Of a stretch of DNA of 64,000 nt, positions 33,493-41,214 are shown in pieces. Source of the DNA: 79-D21 sp964521575. Lineage in GTDB: Bacteria > Synergistota > Synergistia > Synergistales > 79-D21. The position numbers were made by a program, and so were the translations under genes. The stretch covers positions 1-64,000 of the forward strand of contig CAZFSR010000003.1 of assembly GCA_964521575.1 (NCBI GenBank), in the 5' to 3' direction. Positions within the stretch are counted from its first letter, which is position 1. The number at the start of each line of letters is the position of its first letter. The notes under the pieces are model-generated. The model worked only from the letters and a program-made list of their open reading frames with translations. It did not search any database and had not been told where the DNA came from.

Positions 33493-34804
33493 CGCTTTGC
33501 AGGACTCCATAAAGCGACCAGGCGTCCCCTTTCTCGATCCGGACCTTTCGCAACTTTCCATAGTCGGCGTCCGTTCCCTTCACGAGAACCACCTTGTCCG
33601 AAGCGGTTCGGCCCGCAATCAGCCCTTCCCCTCTGGGCGCGGGCCCATCGAAAAGCACTTCAAGGACTTTGCCCTCGAATGACTTGTTGATCGATAGGGA
33701 AATCTCTCTCTGCAAATCATTGACGATATTCAACCGTCGGGTCTTTTCTTCTTCGTCAAGCTGGTTTCCCATCGCTGCCGCCTTGCTTGGCGGCCTCCTC
33801 GAGTAGGCCGCTGCATGGACCAGGTCATACCGAAATTTCTTGAGGGCCTGGAGAGATGCCTCAAAATCCTCCTCCGTTTCGCCCGGAAAGCCCACGATCA
33901 AGTCGCTCGTCAACCCCGCTTCGGGAAAAGCCTGCCGTATCCAGCCGATTTTTTTCTCATATTCCTCAAGCGTATAGCCTCGGTTCATCTTCTTTAGGAC
34001 CCTATCGCTTCCAGATTGGATCGGCAAGTTGACCGAAGGGCAAATGACCGGGTTTCGAACCATGGTTTCAACGATATCCAGCGTGAAATCTTTCGGATGG
34101 GAAGTCACGAAACGCAGTCGCGACAGGCCGGGAACCCTGGCAACATCCCTAAGCAAATCAGAAAAAGAGGGACCTTCCGCGAAATCGGTCCCATAACTGT
34201 TGACGTTCTGCCCTAACAGGGTGACGTCAAGGACGCCGTCTGCGACGAGGGTCCTCACGTCCTCAAGGATCACTTCCGCAGGCCTGGACTGGAACCGCCC
34301 CCTGACATAGGGAACGATGCAATACGTGCAGAAATTGTCGCAGCCGTGCGCGATCGTGACATAACCACGCCATTTGTTCGCACGGACAATTCCGGGGGTG
34401 TCCAAATCGAAAACGCTGACCGGGTCTTCGTCCAGCAGGACAAAACGCCCGGGAGAGGAAAAGAGGGAACCGATCGTGGACGGAATCTGCCCAAGGTGCC
34501 GTGGCCCCGCCACAAGGCGTACCCACGGGTAACGGGAAAAGAGGCTCACCCCGACTCGCTGGGCCATGCAACCGGCCACGCAAACCGCGGGGCGTCCTGT
34601 TTCCCTCCATCTCTTCCCGAAGCGCCCCAACTCGCTGAAAACTTTTTGCTCGGCCTTTTCCCTGATACTGCAGGTCACCATGATGACCAGGTCGGCTTCT
34701 TCTTCTCCGGCTGGAGCCCAGCCCATACCCTGAAGGACCGTTTCCAGCCGTTCCCCATCAACCGTGTTCATCTGGCATCCGAAAATCTTCATACAATATC
34801 GCAA
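33455..34804 (-). CDS. miaB: tRNA-2-methylthio-N6-dimethylallyladenosine synthase
   Basis: This radical-SAM methylthiotransferase of about 449 aa modifies A37 of tRNAs. The N-terminal MTTase domain begins KIFGCQMNTVDGE. The radical-SAM cluster motif is CDNFCTYCIVPYVRG, and the C-terminal TRAM domain (SFEGKVLEVLFDG, VRIEKGD) is complete. The frame remains open to 34876, but TTG 34804, after an AAGGGGA site, gives the usual short lead into the FGCQMN motif; ATG 34792 is also possible. A TTATTATAG stretch just upstream could be its -10 region. Confidence 0.93.
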   Translation of the reverse strand: MRYCMKIFGCQMNTVDGERLETVLQGMGWAPAGEEEADLVIMVTCSIREKAEQKVFSELGRFGKRWRETGRPAVCVAGCMAQRVGVSLFSRYPWVRLVAGPRHLGQIPSTIGSLFSSPGRFVLLDEDPVSVFDLDTPGIVRANKWRGYVTIAHGCDNFCTYCIVPYVRGRFQSRPAEVILEDVRTLVADGVLDVTLLGQNVNSYGTDFAEGPSFSDLLRDVARVPGLSRLRFVTSHPKDFTLDIVETMVRNPVICPSVNLPIQSGSDRVLKKMNRGYTLEEYEKKIGWIRQAFPEAGLTSDLIVGFPGETEEDFEASLQALKKFRYDLVHAAAYSRRPPSKAAAMGNQLDEEEKTRRLNIVNDLQREISLSINKSFEGKVLEVLFDGPAPRGEGLIAGRTASDKVVLVKGTDADYGKLRKVRIEKGDAWSLYGVLQSDVQGEEGDVSRG

Positions 34805-34959
34805 GGTGCACAGTTCCCCTTTTTCTGCCGGACTCCGATCAACAGCCTCTATAATAACACCCCCGTCGCCCCGCAATAGGGGCCGTATCGCGTGACCTTA
34901 AGGGAGGAGAATGATAGACTCGACCTTGTCATCCGTTTGACGAAAGAAGGTGGGGCGAC

Positions 34960-35496
34960 ATGTCTCATGAAATATTACGCCGGTTTGCAGGCAAACTGAT
35001 TTTTGCGCTTTTTATTGCTTTCCTCCTGCTCGCGAGCGACGCTTGTTTTGCCGCCTTGCCGGAAGGACATCAACTCCCCCCCGGCTGGGTCGCGCTTCCC
35101 GTCGTCAACAAACCTCTTGCCAACAACTCCCCGAATGCGGGACGCTGGCTGACCTACGAACTTCGTTCCCCATCGGGCGATCCCGTTTTCCTGCAATTCA
35201 TGCCCGAAGCCGAATCCGGCCCTCTTCACATCCCCGTCACTTCGGCCCCGCGCCTCGACGGTCTTATGGGGATGGGAGCCACCTACTCCACCGTCAACGA
35301 AGAGTCTTTCAAGGCGATCCTGGAAACGCATCCCTACCTTGGCAATACGGTTTCGGCAACATTGCCTTCCGGCGGAACCGTCGTCCTTGAAAGCAAGGTC
35401 CTCCCCCTTTTAGATTTACTTGATCTTTGCCGTTTCCTCGTGTCGCCGGCTGCCGCCGCGGACCCCGTGGAAAACGCGGTCTTCGTCGTTCCATAA
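34960..35496 (+). CDS. Exported protein of unknown function, 178 aa
   Basis: The N-terminus is a clear signal peptide: positively charged MSHEILRRFAGK, a hydrophobic core LIFALFIAFLLLAS, then a likely cleavage after DACFA. The mature part (about 150 aa) is unrecognised, with PPGWVALPVVNKPL, FLQFMPEAESGP and a TVSATLPSGGTVVLESKVLPL segment that suggests beta structure. There is no lipobox or anchor, so a periplasmic location is likely if the cell is diderm. It is a single gene with its own terminator, divergent from miaB. Confidence 0.72.
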   Translation: MSHEILRRFAGKLIFALFIAFLLLASDACFAALPEGHQLPPGWVALPVVNKPLANNSPNAGRWLTYELRSPSGDPVFLQFMPEAESGPLHIPVTSAPRLDGLMGMGATYSTVNEESFKAILETHPYLGNTVSATLPSGGTVVLESKVLPLLDLLDLCRFLVSPAAAADPVENAVFVVP

Positions 35497-35501
35497 ACAA
35501 A

Positions 35502-35529
35502 ACAGGAGGCCCCCCCAAGGGCCTCCTGT
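35502..35529. terminator. Terminator hairpin between the exported protein and rubredoxin genes
   Basis: An 11-bp stem (ACAGGAGGCCC and its complement GGGCCTCCTGT) with a short C/A loop sits between the two convergent genes. The flanking T-runs are weak compared with the other convergent junctions. Confidence 0.65.
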
Positions 35530-35549
35530 CTCACGACTTCCCGGATCAG

Positions 35550-35711
35550 TTATTCTGCAGCCTCAAACATGTCCTTGCTTACACCACAGACGGGACAGAC
35601 CCAGTCGTCAGGAATCTGCTCGAAGGGAGTACCGGGGGCAACGCCGGAATCAGGATCCCCGTTGGCGGGATCATACACGTACCCACAAACCGTGCAGATA
35701 TACTTTTTCAA
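35550..35711 (-). CDS. Rubredoxin
   Basis: This 53-aa electron carrier is easy to miss because it is short and starts with TTG. The protein reads KKYICTVCGYVYDPANGDP, then FEQIPDDWVCPVCGVSKDMF. It has both CxxC pairs for the single-iron site and the conserved aromatic residues of classical rubredoxins. GGAGGGG lies 7 nt before the TTG. It has its own promoter and is not part of an operon. In anaerobes rubredoxins often feed electrons to rubrerythrin or superoxide reductase, neither of which is nearby. Confidence 0.93.
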   Translation of the reverse strand: MKKYICTVCGYVYDPANGDPDSGVAPGTPFEQIPDDWVCPVCGVSKDMFEAAE

Positions 35712-35749
35712 GTCCTATCCCCTCCCGTGAAATTCTTCTTACGGATTTC

Positions 35750-35778
35750 ATTATACTGGGGCCTCTTCACCAGCGCAA
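35750..35778 (-). promoter_or_regulatory. Promoter for the rubredoxin gene
   Basis: On the minus strand TTGCGC (35778-35773) and a consensus TATAAT (35755-35750) are separated by 17 nt, about 40 nt before the TTG start. Confidence 0.6.
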
Positions 35779-35789
35779 CTTTTCGGCCC

Positions 35790-36917
35790 TTACGGGACCT
35801 GCAGGAAGGAAGAAGGAAGCGCACGAGTCAACCAGGCTCCTCCATGCTCCGTAACCAGGCAGTCATCCTCCAGCCTCAATCCCCCGAAGTCGCTCAGGTA
35901 TACCCCCGGCTCGATCGTGATGACGTCTCCCATCTCGAGAACCTCTTCAGAAAAACGGGATACGCGCGGCATTTCATGCAACTCCAGGCCCAGGCCATGC
36001 CCCAGGCCGTGAGTGAAAGCATCTCCATAGCCCGCATCCCTGATAAGTTCCCGGGCAACCCCGTCCACTTCGCAGGCTTTTCTTCCGGGGCGGACCTGCC
36101 GGAAAGCTTCCTCCTGCGCCTTTTCCAGCAATTTGTGAAGCTCGCGTGCCTTTTCAGGCACATGGCCTATGGCGACATTGCGTGTCACATCACAGAGGTA
36201 TCCGCCGACTCGCGCCCCGAAATCCAGAGTCACCCACTCCCCGTCCTCCAACCGCTTTTCCGTAGGGATGCCGTGCGGCAGGACCGACCTGCTCCCCGAT
36301 GCAACAATGAACTCGTGATCGCCCCAGGCGCTTTCCGCGCCGTTCATTCGTATGGCGAATTCGAGCCTCGCAGCGATTTCCCGTTCAGTCACCCCTGGTT
36401 TCATAAATGACAGGACTTCGTTGAGCGCGGCAGCGCAGATTTCCCCCGCGGTGGCGATGCATTGCGCCTCAGAACCGTTTTTTCTCCTGCGTAGACCTTC
36501 AACGGCTGCAGACCCGTCAAACCAGTCTATCGAACTCTTTTCGCAGATCGCCAGTGCGAGGGAGTGGGGAATCCTCCTGTACTCAAGGGCGGCTTTTCGG
36601 ATCCCCCATTCATTCAGGGTTCTTTTCGCCGAAAGGAAGAGTCCCTCGTTTCCCTGGTCCGCAACTTCGATGGAGGTCTGTTCCTTCGCCTGCTTCAAGT
36701 ACCTCCCGTCCGTTATGAGGAGAGCCCGCTGCCTATCGACGAGAAGAGCCGAATGCGTTCCTCTGAATCCGCACAGGAAGAAGATGTTCTCCCAATTCTT
36801 TCCTTCCAGGCAAAACACCAGGAGCGCTTCCGCTCCGATGCGTTCGATTTCCCTTCTCAAGGCGGCAAGCCGTGAGTCGTGCAAAAGCCCCTGATCAGCG
36901 TCCATTGAGTCCTTCAT
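35790..36917 (-). CDS. Xaa-Pro aminopeptidase-family M24 metallopeptidase
   Basis: This 375-aa pita-bread-fold peptidase has a creatinase-like N-terminal domain and the M24 catalytic domain. The metal ligands are visible in TLDFGARVGGYLCDVTRN (two Asp), GLGHGLGLELHEMP (His) and DVITIEPGVYLSDFGGLRLEDD (two Glu). It probably removes N-terminal residues ahead of proline, or cleaves Xaa-Pro dipeptides, fitting a peptide-consuming lifestyle. ATG 36917 overlaps the upstream stop by 4 nt (ATGA). Confidence 0.92.
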   Translation of the reverse strand: MKDSMDADQGLLHDSRLAALRREIERIGAEALLVFCLEGKNWENIFFLCGFRGTHSALLVDRQRALLITDGRYLKQAKEQTSIEVADQGNEGLFLSAKRTLNEWGIRKAALEYRRIPHSLALAICEKSSIDWFDGSAAVEGLRRRKNGSEAQCIATAGEICAAALNEVLSFMKPGVTEREIAARLEFAIRMNGAESAWGDHEFIVASGSRSVLPHGIPTEKRLEDGEWVTLDFGARVGGYLCDVTRNVAIGHVPEKARELHKLLEKAQEEAFRQVRPGRKACEVDGVARELIRDAGYGDAFTHGLGHGLGLELHEMPRVSRFSEEVLEMGDVITIEPGVYLSDFGGLRLEDDCLVTEHGGAWLTRALPSSFLQVP

Positions 36918-37888
36918 CGCGCCAACAGTCCCCATAGCTCTTCGCTGAAACTCATGGAACAGTTCCCCTTGCCTTCCACAACCCTCCCGATGATGGCAAA
37001 CGGAACCCCGTGATCCGACAGGTCTTTCTTCACCGATTCGAGTTCCCCCCCCGGCAGGATCGCGAGCAGGACCCCAGAGGATATCAGCCTTAGAGGATCA
37101 AACCCGAGAGCCTGTGCAGCGCGCAGGGTGTAGGGGTGGATCGGGATAGCGGAAGGATCCACCTGCAGCCCCCAGGGAGTGAGGCTAGCGATCTCGGATA
37201 GGCCTCCCATCAAGCCCCCTTCGGTGGGGTCGTGCATGAACCGCGCCACGCCCGCCAGGCACCGTGCTTCCGGCCCAATCGAGAGGGATTTCGTCCAGTT
37301 CCGGATTTCTTCGATTTTCTCACCCTCAAGACAGGAGGCAAGAAGTTCTGGCCTGTCCTGAGCAAGGATCGTCATCCCCTCCAGCCCGGCATGCTTTGTC
37401 ATGAGAATGACATCTCCCGGCAGAATATCGTTCGAGCTCAGGACTCTCGGAGCGGTACCGAAGATCGTCCCAACCACGACAGGAAGTTCGTACCGGTCCG
37501 TAAACTCGGTATGGCCCCCCACAATTGCAATTCCCGTTTCCCGGCAGGCTTGGTCTATTTCGGCCATCAGGCGGGATGCCTTCTCGTGCCCGTCCGAAGC
37601 CGGGAGAATCAAGGTGACAACCAAATAGGCCGGCTCTCCGCCCTTGGAAAAAATGTCGTTCGAATTGACAAAGACCAGGAGTCTTCCCGCGCCTTGGCTC
37701 GCTCCAACGATCGGGTCCGATGAGACGACGAGGAATTGACCTGGCGGCCAATCGATGACCGCTGCATCTTCCCCGATTTTCGGCCCAATCTTCACCTCGG
37801 GCCTCTCAAAACCCGCATAGCGAAGGATCTTCATCTGCAACAAATCGGGGGGGAGTTTACCAAGAGGGGCACTTGTTTCTTTTGTCAT
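36914..37888 (-). CDS. HypE-like AIR synthase-family protein
   Basis: This 324-aa protein has the two-domain AIR synthase/HypE fold. KIGEDAAVIDWPPGQFLVVSSDPI and the FVNSNDIFSKGGEPAYLVVTLILP motif are typical. So are IAIVGGHTEFTD and MHDPTEGGLMGGLSEIA. It is not the true HypE, which is encoded at 58.3 kb and ends in the catalytic PRIC. This one ends ELWGLLAR with no terminal cysteine, so it cannot carry the thiocarbamate. It also differs from PurM and SelD. The substrate is unknown. It is coupled by 4-nt overlaps to queH upstream and the M24 peptidase downstream. Confidence 0.82.
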   Translation of the reverse strand: MTKETSAPLGKLPPDLLQMKILRYAGFERPEVKIGPKIGEDAAVIDWPPGQFLVVSSDPIVGASQGAGRLLVFVNSNDIFSKGGEPAYLVVTLILPASDGHEKASRLMAEIDQACRETGIAIVGGHTEFTDRYELPVVVGTIFGTAPRVLSSNDILPGDVILMTKHAGLEGMTILAQDRPELLASCLEGEKIEEIRNWTKSLSIGPEARCLAGVARFMHDPTEGGLMGGLSEIASLTPWGLQVDPSAIPIHPYTLRAAQALGFDPLRLISSGVLLAILPGGELESVKKDLSDHGVPFAIIGRVVEGKGNCSMSFSEELWGLLAR

Positions 37889-38442
37889 CGGGTTTCATCT
37901 TCCTTCCGGCTGTAAACGCATCCGCAGTAAGTCTGTCGCCGGAGCCCCATTCTCCGGCTCTCTTGGACCGATTCGAGAAAACCACCGTTTTTCCTCCATG
38001 TCCTGTCAAGCCAGGTCAAGGCGTATTTCCGCGCGACAGCTTCGCCGATACGCCGTATAAGGAGCGGATTCTTGTGCGGGCTGATCGTCAGGGTCGTGCA
38101 AAGCAAGCCGCAATCATCCGCCTCGGCGCATTGGGCAGCGGCGAGCAATTGAAGGGAGAAACACAATCCGCAGCGGGATTTCCCCTCCTGTTCCCCTGCC
38201 AGCTTTCCACAGTAGCGCATCCACTTTTCGGGCTCGTAGGGAAGAACCCATAACCGGGCTCCCTTTTCCGCAGCAACCTTCCTCATCTCTTCAAGCCGCC
38301 ACCGGTACTCCTCTTCCGGATGGATGTTGGACCCAAAGAAAGCGCAAACGACTTCGTACCCGTCGCCATGCAGCCGTGAAACGGGCACCGTGGTATCAGG
38401 GGCACAGCAACAATGAAGGAGGACCCGTTTATTGTTCCCCAT
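37885..38442 (-). CDS. queH: Epoxyqueuosine reductase QueH
   Basis: This 185-aa protein matches the QueH (former DUF208) family, which reduces epoxyqueuosine in tRNA to queuosine and replaces QueG in many anaerobes. The hallmark LLHCCCAPD opens the protein. Further cysteines follow in RCGLCFSLQLLAAAQCA and a C-terminal RQTYCGCVYS, together able to hold the Fe-S cluster and a metal. ATG 38442 overlaps the trmI stop by 14 nt; the longer frame lies inside trmI. Confidence 0.9.
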   Translation of the reverse strand: MGNNKRVLLHCCCAPDTTVPVSRLHGDGYEVVCAFFGSNIHPEEEYRWRLEEMRKVAAEKGARLWVLPYEPEKWMRYCGKLAGEQEGKSRCGLCFSLQLLAAAQCAEADDCGLLCTTLTISPHKNPLLIRRIGEAVARKYALTWLDRTWRKNGGFLESVQESRRMGLRRQTYCGCVYSRKEDETR

Positions 38443-39232
38443 TTTCCGCGCAAGAAACCTTTCCCCTAACGGCTGTCGCAAAAACGAGATACCCGGTGTG
38501 CCCCACCATGACATCTTCGGGGCGCAACCTCGCGGCTGTCGCCTTGTACCGCCGGAGGAAAAGCTCGAGGATTTCGATATTCACGAAAGATTCCGCCTGG
38601 AGAGCCGGGATGATCCTTTCAAGCTGGTTCGTCGTCGGAACAATCAGGCCCAGCTGCCTTCCGGGAGCCAACGCCTGTCTTGCCTGCCCCAGGTAATCCT
38701 CGGGTGCCTGTACATCCAGGAAAACAGCATCGGCATCTCTTTCATCGAACCCTTCCTCGAGATCCCTGACCTTGAATTCGACCCGTTCCGAAACACCCCA
38801 CCGTTCGCAATTCGCCTGTGCCAAGGCTGTAAAATCGGCCCGCCGATCGTAGGAATAAACACGCCCTTGGTCACCAACCATGTTTGCAAACAAGGTCGTC
38901 AAGCTCCCGGACCCAGAACCGCACTCGATGACCCGGGCGCCGGGAAAAATCGAAAGATGCAACAGGATATACCCGGCTTCTTTCGGGAAGACGATCTGAG
39001 TCTGACGCCTGATGCGCCGCATGTATTCCCCGATCGACGGTTTGAGGAGGTAGAAATCGCAGCCCGTACTCGAAAGGACGGGGTCTCCGTAGGACAGGCC
39101 TACGAGATCGTCGTGGCGCAGGAGCCCTAGATGCGTACTCTGGCTGGCTCCCCGCGTCAAGCGGATCAGGTAGCGATCACCCTTTTTCGGGGACCAGAGA
39201 AGGACCAGGTCCCCCTGTTTAAGGCCAGCCAT
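38429..39232 (-). CDS. trmI: tRNA (adenine-N1)-methyltransferase, TrmI type
   Basis: This 267-aa SAM-dependent enzyme is predicted to make m1A58 in the T-loop of tRNA. It has the N-terminal beta-rich domain (GDLVLLWSPKKGDRYLIRL) and QIVFPKEAGYILLHLSIFPGARVIECGSGSGSLT, where the SAM-binding loop is ECGSGSGS. VFLDVQAPEDYLGQARQALAPG is the catalytic-pocket region (the DxP position reads DVQAP). It is followed by queH in an overlapping pair of tRNA-modification genes. Confidence 0.9.
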   Translation of the reverse strand: MAGLKQGDLVLLWSPKKGDRYLIRLTRGASQSTHLGLLRHDDLVGLSYGDPVLSSTGCDFYLLKPSIGEYMRRIRRQTQIVFPKEAGYILLHLSIFPGARVIECGSGSGSLTTLFANMVGDQGRVYSYDRRADFTALAQANCERWGVSERVEFKVRDLEEGFDERDADAVFLDVQAPEDYLGQARQALAPGRQLGLIVPTTNQLERIIPALQAESFVNIEILELFLRRYKATAARLRPEDVMVGHTGYLVFATAVRGKVSCAENGEQ

Positions 39233-39239
39233 CCCGTTC

Positions 39240-41186
39240 CTATCGCCTCAGGAGATTCCGGAACGCCTGGAAAATGTCCTCCGGCCCAAGCCCCATCCTT
39301 GAGATGACCTCCTCGGATGCTCCTGAATCACCGTAGCGGTGAACCCCCATCGCACGGAACCGAACGGCTTCACCGTCTTCAGCCAGTCGCATCCCGATCC
39401 CGCTTCCCAGGCCGGTGCGCGAATGGTGGTCCTCGACCGTCAGGATGGCTCCGGTTTTTATCGCCACCTTCATGGCTTCCTCGTCGATTTCCAGGGGACA
39501 GGAAACATGGAGGAGAAGGGGCCTGATCCCCGTTTCCCGCAGTTTTTCCCACGCCCTCAAGGCCCTGTGGGCCATCTGCCCCATGCAGAAGATCGCCCCG
39601 TCATTGCCTTCCCGGATCACGTCAGCCTTACCGTAGCGGAATTCGTAACCTTCGCCAAAGAGAGGAAGGCCCCGTTCGTCGGCAAGAACAGGCAACTTGC
39701 TGCGCCCCATGGCCAGGCAGACGTTCCCCGGTGTCTCGATTGCCCAGCGGGTCGCCCGGTCCGTCTGGTTCGGGTCCGCAGGCACGATAAGCTTCCAACC
39801 GAAGGTGTTCCTGAACAACCCCACGTAATCGATGCATTGGTGGGTCATTCCGTCTTCACCTACATCGAGGCCAACATGAGTCAAGGCGACTTTCAGGTTC
39901 GTATCGTTGATATCGTTCAATCTCTGCTGATTGTAGGCCTCATCCAGGCCGAACACCCCGAAGTCGGCCCAGAGGCTGATGACGCCCCCGCAGGAGGCCG
40001 CACCCGCTACGGTTGCCGTTGAATGTTCCTGGATCCCCATTTCCTTGAACCAGCCCGGGCAGCTGCGCGCAAACCCATCGGTCTTCACCGAACCCGCCAG
40101 GTCACAATCAAAAACCAGGAGCGGGGTTTTTCCCGCCTGACCGTAGTTCAGCCTGCCTACGTCCTCGAGGGCATTGCCGAAAGCCGTTCGGTTGTCGGTC
40201 TTGATATCCACTCCGTAAGACCTTGGCATCCCGGTTTCGAAGTTGATCTTCCCGCGGCCGGGTCCCTTCCCGGATGCCCCGAAACCCGATTTCCTGCGCA
40301 AGACGGCTTCTTCCGCCAGGCGCGGAGAAAACCCGAGTTCCTCCATTGCCCTTTCGTATTCCCCGCCGACTGCGGCTTTGCCATGGTAATCGGGTACATC
40401 TTCCATGAAAGAAACCCCGCGGCCCATTGTGTTCCGGCAAAAAACGACGGAAGGACTTCCGGATTTTCGAGCGGCGGCCATTGCCTGGTAAAGATCTGCG
40501 GGATCCTGGCCGTCGCATTCAAAAACCTTCCATCCATCCACCGTCCAAAGGCCATGGAGGTCTGCGGGCATGATTTCTTCGATTCGCCCTGAAATCTGTA
40601 TATGGTTGTAGTCCAGAAGAACCATCAGGTTATCCAGCTTTTCCTTGACGGCCATTCGCCTCGCCTCGGCGACCTGGCCCTTGACCTGTTCCCCGTCGCT
40701 CATGAGGACGAAGACTTTGTGCCGCGTTCCCCTGGCCCGGCAGGCCATCGCGTAACCAACACCGGCCGAAAGTCCCTGGCCAAGATTGCCTGAACCCCAG
40801 TCGATTCCCGGAACCTGTCTCTCCACGTGTCCCTGGAACAGACTGCCGGCCTGCCTAAAATGAGCCAGTGGCTCTTCAGGCAGGAAAAAACCGTGGGCGG
40901 CAAGAGCCGCGTAAGCTCCAGGCGAGGTGTGCCCATGGCTGGTTACGATGAAGTCGCGATCGAGGGTCCACCAGTTTTCCGGGGTGACGTCCGCCACCGC
41001 GTAGGTTAGAAGATACATTTCCATGCTGGAAAGGGAACCTGCAGGGTGCCCGCTGTTCGCCACCGTGGTCATCGTGACGGCCCAGGCCCGGCAATTTCTC
41101 GCAATCTCGCCGATTCTGTCCGATTCCTGTTTTGTGATCCGATCAACTGGAAAATTCCTGAGATCCAGGTCCCACAGTTTCTTCAT
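39240..41186 (-). CDS. tkt: Transketolase
   Basis: This 648-aa thiamine-diphosphate enzyme exchanges two-carbon units in the pentose phosphate pathway. It is complete: SGHPAGSLSSMEM at the ThDP end, GSGNLGQGLSAGVGYAMA, the VLMSDGEQVKGQVAEARRMA motif and its downstream Asn for ThDP, and pyrimidine-domain segments MGIQEHSTATVAGAASCGG and THVGLDVGEDGMTHQCIDYV. It is a single-chain form, not the split N/C type common in some anaerobes. ATG 41186 has AAGGAG 9 nt upstream. The trmI stop region lies 7 nt away. Confidence 0.93.
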   Translation of the reverse strand: MKKLWDLDLRNFPVDRITKQESDRIGEIARNCRAWAVTMTTVANSGHPAGSLSSMEMYLLTYAVADVTPENWWTLDRDFIVTSHGHTSPGAYAALAAHGFFLPEEPLAHFRQAGSLFQGHVERQVPGIDWGSGNLGQGLSAGVGYAMACRARGTRHKVFVLMSDGEQVKGQVAEARRMAVKEKLDNLMVLLDYNHIQISGRIEEIMPADLHGLWTVDGWKVFECDGQDPADLYQAMAAARKSGSPSVVFCRNTMGRGVSFMEDVPDYHGKAAVGGEYERAMEELGFSPRLAEEAVLRRKSGFGASGKGPGRGKINFETGMPRSYGVDIKTDNRTAFGNALEDVGRLNYGQAGKTPLLVFDCDLAGSVKTDGFARSCPGWFKEMGIQEHSTATVAGAASCGGVISLWADFGVFGLDEAYNQQRLNDINDTNLKVALTHVGLDVGEDGMTHQCIDYVGLFRNTFGWKLIVPADPNQTDRATRWAIETPGNVCLAMGRSKLPVLADERGLPLFGEGYEFRYGKADVIREGNDGAIFCMGQMAHRALRAWEKLRETGIRPLLLHVSCPLEIDEEAMKVAIKTGAILTVEDHHSRTGLGSGIGMRLAEDGEAVRFRAMGVHRYGDSGASEEVISRMGLGPEDIFQAFRNLLRR

Positions 41187-41214
41187 CGAATGACGCTCCT
41201 TCCGACTGCCCCCT

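Noticed and set aside
36914..37888. hypE or selD
   Set aside because: It ends without the PRIC motif of HypE and lacks the N-terminal Cys/Sec loop of SelD.
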